A stretch of DNA of 64,000 nucleotides from Roseovarius aestuarii (GTDB taxonomy: Bacteria > Pseudomonadota > Alphaproteobacteria > Rhodobacterales > Rhodobacteraceae): the NCBI GenBank assembly GCA_027214255.1, contig JAPWHL010000007.1:1-64000 (forward strand). Direction: 5' to 3'. Positions 43,569-53,483 of this stretch are shown here, in pieces; position 1 is the stretch's first letter; each line of letters begins with the position of its first letter. A program made the translations under genes and the position numbers. Below the pieces are notes generated by a model. That model saw nothing but the letters and a program-made list of their open reading frames with translations. It was not told where the DNA came from and did not search any database.

Positions 43569-44651
43569 ATGGAAATCGAGCTCGACACTGGCGAGACAAA
43601 GAACGCACAGACCCATGTTGTCTTTGTGGTTGTACCCAAGTTCAACCTAGCAACGCTTATCACAATGATCGAAACCATGCGGGTAGCAAACTACCTGACA
43701 TCAACCCCGCTATTTTCATGGGAGGTGGTCTCGTTCGACGGGCTAAAGATAACAGCCAGCAACGGTATGGGCGTGACGGTCAAGGCAGACACTTCGACCG
43801 TCGGACAGGTCGATCTAATCGTGGTACTGGGCAGTTGGGGGGCCGAGCATTACAATAATCGCGCCCTGATTTCGTGGCTTCGCCAGCGCGCACGCCGCGG
43901 TGATCGGATCTGCGCGGTCGAACTTGGGTGCTATATTGTGGCTCGCGCGGGGTTGTTACAGGACCGTCAAGCGACGACGCATTGGTCCTGGCTTCCGGGG
44001 TTTCAGGAGAGCCAGCCCGATATTGACGTATTGGAACAACTCTACACCATCAACGGTCGTATCATGAGCTGCGCAGGTGGATTGGCGGGGGTCGACCTGA
44101 TGCTTTGCCTGATTAAAACATCTCACGGAGCCGGATTTGCAGGCGAGATCGCAGATCAGATGATCTATCATCCCATCCGCGCCCCCACTGCCCCCCAACG
44201 ACGGTTGATGGGGCAAGAGAATGACAGCCTCGCCCCGATCCTGCGCAAAACAATCGAATTGATGGAACGCAACATGGATGACCCCCTGAGTGTGCCGGAT
44301 ATTGCAGCCTCTCTGGGAACGTCGCAACGTCAACTGGAACGTATTTTCAAGAAACATATCGGCTGCACTGTCGTGCAGTTCGGCCTGTTACTGCGGTTAC
44401 AGCACGCGCGGGTGCTTTTGATCTCGACCTCGCTTAGCGTGCGCGAAATTGCCACTGCGTCAGGGTTCAACACGCTGTCGCATTTTGCCTTTTCGTTTCA
44501 AAAGTGTTTCGGCCGCCGCCCTTCCGAGTATCGCGAAAGCTGGCCCAACGATCAATCCGCGCCCAGTTGGCCCGGCACGTTGTCCGAGTTCCTGACATCG
44601 CTGCAAAAGAAACATCACCGCCAGACAGGTCCAAGCGACGACACCGCGTGA
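43569..44651 (+). CDS. GlxA-type AraC-family regulator with DJ-1/PfpI-like domain
   Basis: A 360-residue regulator. The N-terminal class I glutamine-amidotransferase-like (DJ-1/PfpI) domain (about 12-195) includes HVVFVVVPKFNLATLITMIE, LIVVLGSWGAEHY and CAVELGCYIVARAGLL, with the nucleophile-elbow Cys in ELGCY. The C-terminal AraC helix-turn-helix pair (about 240-330) includes VPDIAASLGTSQRQLERIFKKHIG and REIATASGFNTLSHFAFSFQKCFGRRPSEYR. A start at 43524 would add 15 residues. GlxA-type regulators often control amine or amino-acid catabolism; the nearby divergent catabolic block is a candidate target. Confidence 0.83.
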   Translation: MEIELDTGETKNAQTHVVFVVVPKFNLATLITMIETMRVANYLTSTPLFSWEVVSFDGLKITASNGMGVTVKADTSTVGQVDLIVVLGSWGAEHYNNRALISWLRQRARRGDRICAVELGCYIVARAGLLQDRQATTHWSWLPGFQESQPDIDVLEQLYTINGRIMSCAGGLAGVDLMLCLIKTSHGAGFAGEIADQMIYHPIRAPTAPQRRLMGQENDSLAPILRKTIELMERNMDDPLSVPDIAASLGTSQRQLERIFKKHIGCTVVQFGLLLRLQHARVLLISTSLSVREIATASGFNTLSHFAFSFQKCFGRRPSEYRESWPNDQSAPSWPGTLSEFLTSLQKKHHRQTGPSDDTA

Positions 44652-44715
44652 TATCAACCTCGCCGCCGTCGCTTAGGCCTGTCCATCTGCTGTGAAAATT
44701 CTTTCTTTCGCCAAT

Positions 44716-45750
44716 CTATTGAAAGGCAGGCATAACTTCGTCGCAGAACAATTTTAACGAACGTTGCTGCGTCTCATGGTCCAGCCCCATAGAGGCGTAG
44801 TAAATAAATTCATTCACGCCCAACGCCTCGTAACGCTTTAATTTGGCGATACAGGCATCCGGAGAGCCAAACATCAGGTTTTCCTCCAACATAGCGGGAT
44901 CAAACTGTTCGCGACCTTCTAACTCGTCCAGCGGGGTCTGTTTGGGAAAGCCATTCACCACATCGCCAGCGTTTCGAAATAGGTTTTCGAATTGGCCCAA
45001 AAGGGTGCGGATGGATTTGAGTGCCGCCTCACGATCGCTGGAGTTGCCATAGACACAGGCGTGCCGCATCAGGGCAAAGCGCGGGGACCAACCGTTGTCC
45101 GCCTTGGCTATCGCTTCATCCAGTTGTTTTTTGTACAGCTCGGCCTCGGCAAATGGGCGCGTCAACGGCCAGCAATTGATGTGACACTTGTTGCGCACGG
45201 CGTAATCATAGGTGATGGGCGATCTGGCAGCGACCCAGACTGGCACATCGGCCTGCACGGGCTTGGGCACGGACGTAGAGGTTGGAAATTTCCAATAGTC
45301 GCCATCGTGCGCATAGTCGCCCTTCCACAATTCGCGCAGCGCGGGCAACATTTCCTGCATATATCGCCAGCCATCTGACTGCTTGAGGCCCGGTTTCATC
45401 CGGTCGAATTCGCGTTGATAGGCCCCCGAGCCGATACCAAATTCCAACCGCCCACCGCTGATCAGGTCCAGAAACGCGGCCTCACCCGCCAAATTGATCG
45501 GGTGCCAATAGGCCGCCGTCGCAACGGCTGTCCCCAGCCGAATTTTGTCCGTTTCTGACGCCCACCACGTTAAAATTTGCAACGGATTGGGCGCGATAGT
45601 CATTTCAAGCGCGTGATGTTCGGCCGACCATGCGATATCAAATCCGCCTTCTTCGGCCATCTGCACCATTTTGATCGTATGGCGTGCGACATCGGTCATA
45701 TCCAGACTGTCATCCAGCCGTTCCAGATTGATTGCCAAGTGAAATTTCAT
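44716..45750 (-). CDS. LLM-class flavin-dependent monooxygenase
   Basis: A 344-residue bacterial-luciferase-like FMNH2-dependent oxidoreductase. Family features are AEEGGFDIAWSAEHH, IAPNPLQILTWWASETDKIRLGTAV, LISGGRLEFGIGSGAYQREFDRM and FGSPDACIAKLKRYEALGVNEFIYY. Such enzymes insert oxygen beside C-N, C-S or carbonyl groups and need a separate flavin reductase, not seen nearby. The start at 45750 has a GGGAG ribosome-binding site. It is downstream of the aldehyde dehydrogenase (27-base gap), implying oxidation of a shared pathway intermediate. Confidence 0.88.
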   Translation of the reverse strand: MKFHLAINLERLDDSLDMTDVARHTIKMVQMAEEGGFDIAWSAEHHALEMTIAPNPLQILTWWASETDKIRLGTAVATAAYWHPINLAGEAAFLDLISGGRLEFGIGSGAYQREFDRMKPGLKQSDGWRYMQEMLPALRELWKGDYAHDGDYWKFPTSTSVPKPVQADVPVWVAARSPITYDYAVRNKCHINCWPLTRPFAEAELYKKQLDEAIAKADNGWSPRFALMRHACVYGNSSDREAALKSIRTLLGQFENLFRNAGDVVNGFPKQTPLDELEGREQFDPAMLEENLMFGSPDACIAKLKRYEALGVNEFIYYASMGLDHETQQRSLKLFCDEVMPAFQ

Positions 45751-45777
45751 CAAAGTTTCTCCCTTTTGTCGCAACGT

Positions 45778-47262
45778 TCAACGCATCACGAACGGATTGG
45801 AAATCGGGTCGTCCGAGGTATTCATCCAGATTGTCTTGGGGCGTGTGTAGTCATACATCGCCTGAAACCCGCTTTCGCGGCCATAGCCCGACCCTTTGAC
45901 GCCGCCAAATTCTGCAATGGGCGACACGACACGATAGGTGTTCACCCAAACGATCCCGGCCCGAACAGCATTGGCCATACGCAATGATCGCGCGCTGTTT
46001 TGCGTGAAAATCCCGGCAGCCAGTCCGTGTTCTGATTGATTGGCCAGTTGGACAACCTGATCTTCGGTTTTAAACCGCTGAACACACAGGACAGGGCCAA
46101 ACAGTTCCGTATCGACAATGCGCAAGTCCTGACGCGGGCACTCAATGATTGTTGGCTCAAAATACAAGCCGTCTTCCATACCCTCCGGCGGCTTACCACC
46201 AGTCAAAACGGCGCCGCCCTCGGATTGGGCATGAGCCACCTCGGCCTTGATGTGCTCCAGCTGTCCCTGAGTGCAAAGCGGGCCCATTTGCGTCTCATCT
46301 GCCAGCGGATCACCAATGCGAATGTCACGCGCCATCGCGATCATACTGTCAAGGAAATCATCCGCGATATCTTCGTGCAGATACAGGCGCGATCCCGCGA
46401 CACAGCTTTGCCCCGCAGCGCCGAAAATCCCGGCAACCGAAGCGTTTACAGCGCTTTCGATATTGGCATCATCAAAGACGATAAATGGGGATTTTCCACC
46501 CAGTTCCAACGAGACTTCGGCGAAATTATTCTTGGAGTTTTCCAACACATGCCGGGCCGCATTTGCCCCTCCCGTAAAGGAAATGCGCGCCACCAGCGGA
46601 TGCGCCGTCAAGCTACGCCCGCAAGGGTCGCCATGCCCGCATACGATATTCACCACACCGGGTGGAAATCCGGCCTCTTCAATCAAGCGACCAAAGTCCA
46701 GCAATGCCGCCGACGCATGCTCGGACGCCTTCAACACAACTGTATTGCCAGCCGCCAGCGCCGGTCCAATTTTGACGGCGACCAAAAACAGTTGCGAATT
46801 CCACGGCACCACCGCCGCAACCACACCTAGTGGCTCGCGCTTGGTGAATACAAACATGTCCGGCTTGTCGATGGGGAGGGTTTCACCGCAAATCTTATCC
46901 GCGCACCCCGCGTAGAATTGAAAAAACTCGGCAATATATGCCGCCTGCCAGCGCGTTTCCTTAAGCATCTTGCCCGTGTCGACCGCTTCGATGCGCCCCA
47001 ACTCCTCGGACTTGTCGACAAGAAGATCAGCCAACCTTCTCAGGCATTTACCCCGCTCGGAAGGCATCATCCCAGCCCATGCACCTTCGCTAAATGAACG
47101 ATGTGCCGCCTGAACGGCGCGGTTTACATCCTCTGCCGTTGCTTCGGGTATGCGAGCCCAAACCTGTCCGCTAGCAGGGTTCACGCTATCAAACATGCCT
47201 CCATCGGATGCATCGACCCATTGGCCGTCGATGAGCATCTGGTAGGTCTGGATGTCAGTCAT
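45778..47262 (-). CDS. NAD(P)-dependent aldehyde dehydrogenase
   Basis: A 494-residue ALDH-superfamily enzyme of typical length. PWNSQLFL cofactor segment, general base Glu in SLELGGKSPFIVF and the catalytic Cys in FGAAGQSCVAGSRLY are present, with C-terminal EFGGVKGSGYGRE. Oxidises an aldehyde to a carboxylate. The start at 47262 (MTDIQTYQMLIDGQWV) is family-like; extensions run into the divergent promoter region. It heads a two-gene operon with the luciferase-like monooxygenase and is divergent from the alpha/beta hydrolase. Confidence 0.92.
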   Translation of the reverse strand: MTDIQTYQMLIDGQWVDASDGGMFDSVNPASGQVWARIPEATAEDVNRAVQAAHRSFSEGAWAGMMPSERGKCLRRLADLLVDKSEELGRIEAVDTGKMLKETRWQAAYIAEFFQFYAGCADKICGETLPIDKPDMFVFTKREPLGVVAAVVPWNSQLFLVAVKIGPALAAGNTVVLKASEHASAALLDFGRLIEEAGFPPGVVNIVCGHGDPCGRSLTAHPLVARISFTGGANAARHVLENSKNNFAEVSLELGGKSPFIVFDDANIESAVNASVAGIFGAAGQSCVAGSRLYLHEDIADDFLDSMIAMARDIRIGDPLADETQMGPLCTQGQLEHIKAEVAHAQSEGGAVLTGGKPPEGMEDGLYFEPTIIECPRQDLRIVDTELFGPVLCVQRFKTEDQVVQLANQSEHGLAAGIFTQNSARSLRMANAVRAGIVWVNTYRVVSPIAEFGGVKGSGYGRESGFQAMYDYTRPKTIWMNTSDDPISNPFVMR

Positions 47263-47463
47263 ACTGTGATCCTTTCGTTGGCCGCATGTCCTATTCTTTA
47301 CGATCATTCTGGGTTGATCATCGAAATTTCGCCATGCTTTGTCGAAAATACGCAATACGGTGATCTCATAAGGATCATAACCTGCCTGCATGGGAGAAAA
47401 CTTGATGTGCAAAGCAAAAATAATTTGGCCAGCGCGGGAAACCGTACCGGTGATAGGCGCCCT

Positions 47464-48291
47464 ATGACTAGTCTGACAGCCCCCAATGGCACCGCCTATG
47501 AGCTGACCGGCCCCGACAACGCGCCTTGTATTGCTCTGATCCACGGGCTGGGGTTGAACCTGCACTGCTGGCAATGGACGCAGCCCGCATTAAGCGATCG
47601 TTACCGCGTTCTCAGCTTTGATTTATGGGGGCACGGCGAAAGCCCCGCGCCCAGAGAAACGCCGTCTTTATCCTTGTTCTCACAACAACTGTTTGACCTG
47701 CTGGATCATATCGGCGTCGACGCCGCGGGCATTGTCGGATTCTCTCTGGGCGGGATGATCGCACGCCGCGCAGCGCAAGCAGCGCCGGACCGAGTTACCG
47801 CGTTGGCCATTCTGCACTCTGCTTACAAACGTGATGAGGTGGCACAGGCGGCCATTTTGGAGCGCGTCGCGCAAGCCCGGTTTGACGGCCCTTCCTCCAC
47901 GGTCGAGGCCGCGTTAAAACGTTGGTTCACGGACGACTTCCGAAACAAGAACCCCGAGATGATGGGGCTGGTGCGCTCTTGGGTTACCGCCAACGACAAA
48001 GACGTGTATCATACGATTTACGCCGTATTGGCGAATGGAACGGATGAAATCACCGTCCCCCAGCCCCCCATTACCTGCCCGACCCTCGTGATGACAGGTG
48101 ACGAGGATCACGGAAACAACCCTGACATGACCCGCGCCATCGCCGCCGAGATCGCCGGGGCGCAGACCTGCATTTTGCCCGGTCTGCGCCACATGGCACT
48201 AGCGGAAAACCCCAAAGCGGTGAACACGCCCTTGCGCGCCTTTCTGGACAATGTCTTCACAGACCATGCTCCTTTCGCTGCAGATCACTGA
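47464..48291 (+). CDS. Alpha/beta-fold hydrolase
   Basis: A 275-residue cytoplasmic hydrolase resembling 3-oxoadipate enol-lactonase and related ring- or C-C-hydrolases. Oxyanion LIHGLGLNLHCW, nucleophile GFSLGG (Ser), acid near TGDEDHGNN, and His in LPGLRHMALAENP form a complete triad. The ATG at 47464 is chosen since upstream sequence is the divergent regulatory region. Fifteen bases separate it from the DUF1185 gene. Confidence 0.86.
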   Translation: MTSLTAPNGTAYELTGPDNAPCIALIHGLGLNLHCWQWTQPALSDRYRVLSFDLWGHGESPAPRETPSLSLFSQQLFDLLDHIGVDAAGIVGFSLGGMIARRAAQAAPDRVTALAILHSAYKRDEVAQAAILERVAQARFDGPSSTVEAALKRWFTDDFRNKNPEMMGLVRSWVTANDKDVYHTIYAVLANGTDEITVPQPPITCPTLVMTGDEDHGNNPDMTRAIAAEIAGAQTCILPGLRHMALAENPKAVNTPLRAFLDNVFTDHAPFAADH

Positions 48292-48306
48292 TATCAAGGA
48301 TACAAA

Positions 48307-48912
48307 ATGCTTCCGGAACTAAGAAAAATCGTCACATTCGATGAAGTCATCCACCGAGATGGTGCGCGTTCGGCCACACCTCCTTTGCGCATGATCGGTG
48401 TCGCCGCAGTGGTAACCTCACCGTGGGCGCGTCAAGGCTACGTCGAGGATTTGGCCCCCGAGATAAAACGCATGGCGCCGCCTTTGGGCAAGATGCTGAC
48501 CGATCAGCTGATCGCGCTGGCGGGATCGGGGGACGCTATTCAGGCCTATGGCAAAGCCTGCATTGCAGGGATTGATTGCGAGATGGAGCATGCTTCGGCG
48601 CTCATTCATACGCTTCAGTTCGGAAACTTTTACCGCGAGGCCGTCGGCGCGAAAAGCTATCTGGGATTCACCAACACCCGCGGCCCGGCCAACACGCAAA
48701 TCCAGATACCGTTGATGGACAAACACGATACCGGACGTCGGTCCCATTACCTGACGGTACAGATGTCGATCTATGACGCTCCTGCCGCAGATGAACTGGT
48801 CATCGCGCTGGGTGCGGCAACAGGTGGACGGCCACACCACCGGATCGGTGATCGCTATGCAGACCTTGCCGCCATGGGCCGGGACGTTGAAAACCCCGCG
48901 GATGTATCGTGA
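48307..48912 (+). CDS. DUF1185 (amino acid synthesis family) protein
   Basis: A 201-residue protein of PF06684, named 'amino acid synthesis' but without an established reaction. It begins MLPELRKIVTFDEV and carries conserved segments VVTSPWARQGYVEDLAPEI, EHASALIHTLQFGNFYREAV, KSYLGFTN, RSHYLTVQ, and IALGAATGGRPHHRIGDRY. It shares an operon with the alpha/beta hydrolase and lies beside a flavin monooxygenase and aldehyde dehydrogenase, suggesting a catabolic rather than biosynthetic role; that is inference. Length and motif content suggest a complete, functional protein. Confidence 0.85.
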   Translation: MLPELRKIVTFDEVIHRDGARSATPPLRMIGVAAVVTSPWARQGYVEDLAPEIKRMAPPLGKMLTDQLIALAGSGDAIQAYGKACIAGIDCEMEHASALIHTLQFGNFYREAVGAKSYLGFTNTRGPANTQIQIPLMDKHDTGRRSHYLTVQMSIYDAPAADELVIALGAATGGRPHHRIGDRYADLAAMGRDVENPADVS

Positions 48913-48923
48913 TCCGACAGGTT

Positions 48924-48960
48924 AAAGCGTTTAGGAAAAACCCTTATCTTGTAACGCTTT
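48924..48960. terminator. Hairpin between convergent DUF1185 and aapP genes
   Basis: AAAGCGTT (48924-48931) pairs with AACGCTTT (48953-48960) around a 21-base loop. It spans nearly the whole gap between the plus-strand DUF1185 stop and the minus-strand aapP stop (48959-48961), so it could terminate transcription in both directions. T-runs are short. Confidence 0.45.
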
Positions 48961-49729
48961 AGTGTGACAGAATCTGGCTTAGGAACTGCTGGGTCCGATC
49001 CACTTTGGGATCGTCGAAAAATGCATCAGGTGTGTTTTCTTCGACGATCTCGCCACCATCCATGAAAATGACCCTATCCGCGACCGATCTGGCAAAAGAC
49101 ATCTCGTGGGTGACGCACAGCATGGTCATGCCCGTCCCCGCCAGCTCGATCATCACGTCCAGAACTTCCTTGATCATCTCAGGGTCCAGGGCCGAGGTCG
49201 GTTCGTCAAACAGCATGATCGACGGGCTCATGCACAAGGAGCGGGCGATGGCGACGCGTTGTTGTTGACCGCCGGACAACTGCCCCGGAAACTTGTCCTT
49301 CTGCTCCGCGATTCCGACCCGTTCCAGATACCGGTTGGCGATATCTTCGGCCTCGGCACGCGGCATATTGCGCGCCCAGACCGGCGCAAAACACAGGTTG
49401 TCCAAGATCGTCATATGCGGGAACAGGTTAAACTGCTGGAACACCATACCGACTTCGCGGCGGATCTGGGTGATGTTCTTGCTGTTCTTGTCCAACAACG
49501 TGCCATTGACCGTTATGGTGCCTTCTTGGTGCTCTTCCAGATGGTTGATACAACGGATCAACGTGGATTTCCCCGACCCCGAGGGGCCACAAATCACGAT
49601 CCTTTCGCCTTCTGCGACGGTCAGATCGATATCCTTTAGAACATGGAAATCCCCGTACCATTTATTTACTCCGCGCATTTCGATGACGGATTTTTCAGCG
49701 GCAAGGTGGCTTTTGATTTTGGCGGACAT
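48959..49729 (-). CDS. aapP: General L-amino acid ABC transporter ATP-binding protein
   Basis: A 256-residue polar-amino-acid ABC ATPase. Walker [11 protein letters not shown]-loop [10 protein letters not shown], signature LSGGQQQR, Walker [16 protein letters not shown]-loop VTHEM. Last gene of the aapJQMP set on minus. The ATG at 49729 (MSAKIKSH) is preferred; it lies 22 bases after the aapM stop. AapP energises uptake of a broad range of L-amino acids (BztD in Rhodobacter). Confidence 0.92.
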   Translation of the reverse strand: MSAKIKSHLAAEKSVIEMRGVNKWYGDFHVLKDIDLTVAEGERIVICGPSGSGKSTLIRCINHLEEHQEGTITVNGTLLDKNSKNITQIRREVGMVFQQFNLFPHMTILDNLCFAPVWARNMPRAEAEDIANRYLERVGIAEQKDKFPGQLSGGQQQRVAIARSLCMSPSIMLFDEPTSALDPEMIKEVLDVMIELAGTGMTMLCVTHEMSFARSVADRVIFMDGGEIVEENTPDAFFDDPKVDRTQQFLSQILSH

Positions 49730-49751
49730 AATCGTCTCCGGAATGTCGGTG

Positions 49752-50852
49752 TTAACGTTTTTGTCCGGCAGGACCGCGGCGTTCCAGCTCGCGACCATAA
49801 AGACTTAGACTATAGCAGATGGCCCAATAGACAAAGGCCGCGAAAACATAGGCTTCGGCCTGAAACCCCAGCCATGTGGTATCAAGGGCCGCGTTTTTGA
49901 TCATGCCCAAGAAATCAAGAAGACCCACGATGATGACCAGAGATGTGTCCTTGAACAATGCAATGCAGCGCCCAACCAGTGGTGGCAAAACATGGCGCAG
50001 CGCCTGTGGAACCACGACAAACGCAATCGTATGCATCCGCGTCACACCCAGCGCCAGCGACGCCTCGGTCTGGCCTGTCGGAATGGCCTGAAGCCCGCCG
50101 CGCACCACTTCGGCCATATAGGCCGAGGAAAACATGATCATCGCGATCTGAATGCGTAGCAGGTTGTTGATCACCAGATCAGGTGGCAAAAACAACGGCA
50201 TCATCACAGATGCCATAAACAAGATAGTGATCAAAGGCACACCGCGCAGCAGTTCAATAAACGCCACACAAAGCGATTTGACCACGGGCGAGCCATAATA
50301 GCGGCCAAGCGCCAACAGCACCCCTACCGGAATCGACACGATCACCCCGACAAGCGCCAACATGATGCTCAGCATCAGCCCCCCCCACAGGGACTGGTCG
50401 ACCTCTTGCATACCGAACGCGCCACCGATCATGATCAACGCGAACACCGGCAAGATGGCCCAGGCGGCAATCAGAACAATCCCGCGAATCCGGTTGGTAT
50501 AGGTCAGCCCCGCAAGAACAAGAAGTGCGATGGCACAAACGGCGGGGCGCCAACCAAGCTCCTGCGGGTAAACGCCAATCATCAAGACGTTGAACTTGTC
50601 GATAATAAAGGGCCAGCACGCCCCACCGTTCTGGCGGCACAACTCCGCGTTCCCGACGTAGGTTGCGCGTAGGAACAACCAATCTATCAGCTTTGGAACC
50701 GTCAGGATCAACAGCGCCAAAAGAACCACCGTCACCACGGTATCTTTCCAACCGCCAAACAGGTTTTCTCGCAACCATGCCACCGCACCGATCTTGCCTG
50801 ACGGGGCGGGGCGCGCGGGGGTTGGCTGAAAAATTCGGGCTTCGTCTGTCAT
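49752..50852 (-). CDS. aapM: General L-amino acid ABC transporter permease AapM
   Basis: A 366-residue inner-membrane permease of the HAAT/PAAT type, with an extended N-terminus before the transport domain typical of AapM/BztC. The EAA-loop region reads [47 protein letters not shown] ribosome-binding site overlaps the aapQ stop and supports the ATG at 50852 over a TTG at 50870. It pairs with AapQ to form the channel. Confidence 0.91.
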   Translation of the reverse strand: MTDEARIFQPTPARPAPSGKIGAVAWLRENLFGGWKDTVVTVVLLALLILTVPKLIDWLFLRATYVGNAELCRQNGGACWPFIIDKFNVLMIGVYPQELGWRPAVCAIALLVLAGLTYTNRIRGIVLIAAWAILPVFALIMIGGAFGMQEVDQSLWGGLMLSIMLALVGVIVSIPVGVLLALGRYYGSPVVKSLCVAFIELLRGVPLITILFMASVMMPLFLPPDLVINNLLRIQIAMIMFSSAYMAEVVRGGLQAIPTGQTEASLALGVTRMHTIAFVVVPQALRHVLPPLVGRCIALFKDTSLVIIVGLLDFLGMIKNAALDTTWLGFQAEAYVFAAFVYWAICYSLSLYGRELERRGPAGQKR

Positions 50853-50856
50853 GTCA

Positions 50857-52029
50857 TCACCTTTCGGCAAGCTGAACGCGCGCGTTCACAAAGTTCATGC
50901 CCATCGAAATGATGAGGTTAATCGTAAGATACACGGCCATCCACATCGCGATGATCTCAACCGCCTGCCCGTTTTGGCCGATGATCGTCCCGCCGATGGA
51001 CACCATATCCGGATACCCGATTGCCACAGCAAGCGAGCTGTTTTTGACAAGGCTGGCATAGTCATTGGTGGTGGCAGGAATGGTCACGCGCAATGCCTGT
51101 GGCAACAACACCATCCGCGTCACGACCCCGCTGGACACGCCCAGTGCATTCGCCGCCTCGATCTGACCGGCCTGAACGGATTGAATGCCGCTGCGGACAT
51201 TTTCACCAATATAGGCGGCAGTATAAAGAACCAGTCCGATCAACAGAGATGCGAACTCGGGCTTCATCGCGATGCCGCCCTTAAAGTTGAACCCAGCATA
51301 AACCGGCAGCTCACTGCCAACCGGGCGTCCTGTCAGCACATAGGCCAAGCCGGTCAGGACAACAAAAATTCCGATTCCGCCCCAAAACCCCGGCACCGAT
51401 GTGCCGGTGCGTAATTTATGGATGACCGCCCACCGCCAAAACGCCAGCCCCAGTGCAAAAGCAACCAGAGCCGCGATGAAGAAAATCACAAAACCGTCTT
51501 CGGCCAATGGACGCGGCAAATAAAACCCACGCTTGGACAGGTAAACACCTTCCACCAATTCGAGTGCCGCGCGCGGATGCGGCAAGGCCGCCAATACAAC
51601 GGAATAAATAAAGAACAGCGTCAGAAGCAGCGGCAGGTTGCGTAATGTTTCCACATAAATTGCCGCCACCTTTGCCAGCAGCCAGTTCTGCGATACACGC
51701 GCGATGCCAACAAACACACCCAGGATCGTGGAAAAGATAATTGCCAGAACCGAAACGAAAAGCGTGTTCAGGATACCGACCAAGAACGCATAGCCATAGC
51801 CCCGCGTCGGATCATAATCGATAAGGCTGTCCCCAATCGGCAGCCCAGCTTCTTTGCCTAGAAAATCAAACCCGCTTTCGATTCCGCGCAGCGCAAGGTT
51901 TTCCTGCGTATTGGAAAACAAAACATACACGATGCCCATGACAAGGGCCAAAACCGCCCCCTGTGACAGGACAGACCAAGCGGTCTGGGTCGAGAGGCGG
52001 GGTTTCGCCGCGCTTTTGGATTGGGACAT
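50857..52029 (-). CDS. aapQ: General L-amino acid ABC transporter permease AapQ
   Basis: A 390-residue permease with about eight hydrophobic helices. The EAA loop is QSVQAGQIEAANALGVSSGVVTRMVLLPQALRVTIP, and the long periplasmic insertion between the first helices is typical of AapQ/BztB. Its stop codon lies within the aapM ribosome-binding site (4-base gap). It is 75 bases downstream of aapJ. Confidence 0.91.
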   Translation of the reverse strand: MSQSKSAAKPRLSTQTAWSVLSQGAVLALVMGIVYVLFSNTQENLALRGIESGFDFLGKEAGLPIGDSLIDYDPTRGYGYAFLVGILNTLFVSVLAIIFSTILGVFVGIARVSQNWLLAKVAAIYVETLRNLPLLLTLFFIYSVVLAALPHPRAALELVEGVYLSKRGFYLPRPLAEDGFVIFFIAALVAFALGLAFWRWAVIHKLRTGTSVPGFWGGIGIFVVLTGLAYVLTGRPVGSELPVYAGFNFKGGIAMKPEFASLLIGLVLYTAAYIGENVRSGIQSVQAGQIEAANALGVSSGVVTRMVLLPQALRVTIPATTNDYASLVKNSSLAVAIGYPDMVSIGGTIIGQNGQAVEIIAMWMAVYLTINLIISMGMNFVNARVQLAER

Positions 52030-52104
52030 TATACGTTCCGAACGTCACATTTGAGGACGGTTGGCTGAATCGCCAACCGCCAGTTTCAAGCCCGTAAAGC
52101 AGGG

Positions 52105-53118
52105 TTAGCGAATAGGCATCGCGTACATAATGCCGCCTTTGGTCCACAGCTCGTTCAGGCCGCGCTCCAGACCCAATGTCGCGGTCAGGTTGCGATCATA
52201 GATTTCGCCATAGTTGCCAACAGCGCTGATTGCATCAACCATCCAAGTGCTTTCCAAACCAATCAGCCCGCCGGTATCACCCGACGTGCCCAGCATACGC
52301 TGAACGTTTGGATCTTTGGATGTTTCCGCCATCTCGGCGACGTTGGCTTGGGTCACGCCCAGTTCTTCCGCCGAAATCAGGCCAAAGACCACCCATGTGA
52401 CAATATCTTTCCACTGGTTGTCGCCGTGCGCGACCAGCGGTGACAAAGGCTCTTTGGAGATGACTTCTGGAAGAATTTTATGCGCGCTTGGATCGGCAAA
52501 GCTGGTTCGGAACGCGGCCAGCTGGCTCATGTCCGTGGTCAGAGCGTCACACCGGCCAGACGCATAGGCGTCAACCGCTTCGCGTTTGCCTTCAAAAACC
52601 ACAGGCTCCAAGGACAGGCCGTTGGCGCGTCCGAAATCGGCAAGGTTCAACTCGGTCGTTGTGCCTGTCGTCACACATACGGTTGCGCCGTCCATTTCCT
52701 TGGCGCTTTCGATTCCGGCTTCGGCGCTGACCATGAAACCCTGACCATCGTAATAGACGACCGCAGTAAAATCGACGCCCTCGGCCGAGTCGCGTTTCAT
52801 TGTCCATGTGGTTGTACGCGAGGTCATGTCAACTTGACCGCTGGACACGGCAAGAACCTTTTGTTTGGAGGCAAGCGGCACATAGCGCACGGCGTTAGCA
52901 TCCCCCAGTACAGCTGCGGCAACCGCACGGCAAACGTCTGCATCAAGGCCAACCCAGTCACCGTCCGAGTTCGGGTTTGAAAACCCCGGAACGCCTTCGC
53001 TTACACCGCATGCCAGCTCGCCAGCGGCGCGCACATCATCCAATGTGGCAGCAGACGCGCCCGCCGCAGCAGTGACAGCTGCAGCAGTAAAAGCTCCGAT
53101 TTTCATAAAGTCATGCAT
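52105..53118 (-). CDS. aapJ: General L-amino acid ABC transporter substrate-binding protein
   Basis: A 337-residue periplasmic binding protein. Signal peptide about 1-22 (ending GASAAT); mature part starts TLDDVRAAGELACGVSEGVPGFS, the hallmark of AapJ/BztA, followed by GLDADVCRAVAAAVLGDANAVRYVPL. An AGGAAAG ribosome-binding site supports ATG at 53118; the Met at 53106 is possible. It is the first gene of the importer operon and would bind many L-amino acids with high affinity. Confidence 0.92.
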   Translation of the reverse strand: MHDFMKIGAFTAAAVTAAAGASAATLDDVRAAGELACGVSEGVPGFSNPNSDGDWVGLDADVCRAVAAAVLGDANAVRYVPLASKQKVLAVSSGQVDMTSRTTTWTMKRDSAEGVDFTAVVYYDGQGFMVSAEAGIESAKEMDGATVCVTTGTTTELNLADFGRANGLSLEPVVFEGKREAVDAYASGRCDALTTDMSQLAAFRTSFADPSAHKILPEVISKEPLSPLVAHGDNQWKDIVTWVVFGLISAEELGVTQANVAEMAETSKDPNVQRMLGTSGDTGGLIGLESTWMVDAISAVGNYGEIYDRNLTATLGLERGLNELWTKGGIMYAMPIR

Positions 53119-53483
53119 TTTTTCTTTCCTTCTGATTGTCACAAACAATGGACCAAGAATTTTTCCCGACCGGGTTACGCGGGCCAAACAACGTTACCCC
53201 GCGTTCATTCATCAAAATATGACAAATGCCCCCAATGAGATATGCCATAAATCTCATTCCCGGATTCATGGCTCAACATCGGCTCTATGATTTATCTTGC
53301 ATTACGGCCCAGTGTCCCCCGTCTCAGGTGAGCAGTGCACCCCTGTTGAGCAATTATTAACGTACCAATCATAGAAAGGATGTAAACAACCAAACAGTTC
53401 GTTTTGCAAAATGGTCAGCGGGGCTTACCTTGGTTGTCAGGCAGCCCGCTTGGGGACTTCGATCCGACAATCAACGCGCCCTG
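53119..53483. other. Intergenic region upstream of aapJ
   Basis: About 365 bases with no gene I can support. The stretch nearest aapJ (53119-53300) is AT-rich and presumably contains the aap promoter. No operator or terminator stands out. Confidence 0.4.

Noticed and set aside
47302..47378. GATCAT repeated at 47302, 47316 and 47373 as an operator for the DUF1185 block
   Set aside because: Short self-complementary hexamer with irregular spacing (14 and 57 bases); not distinguishable from chance without comparative data.
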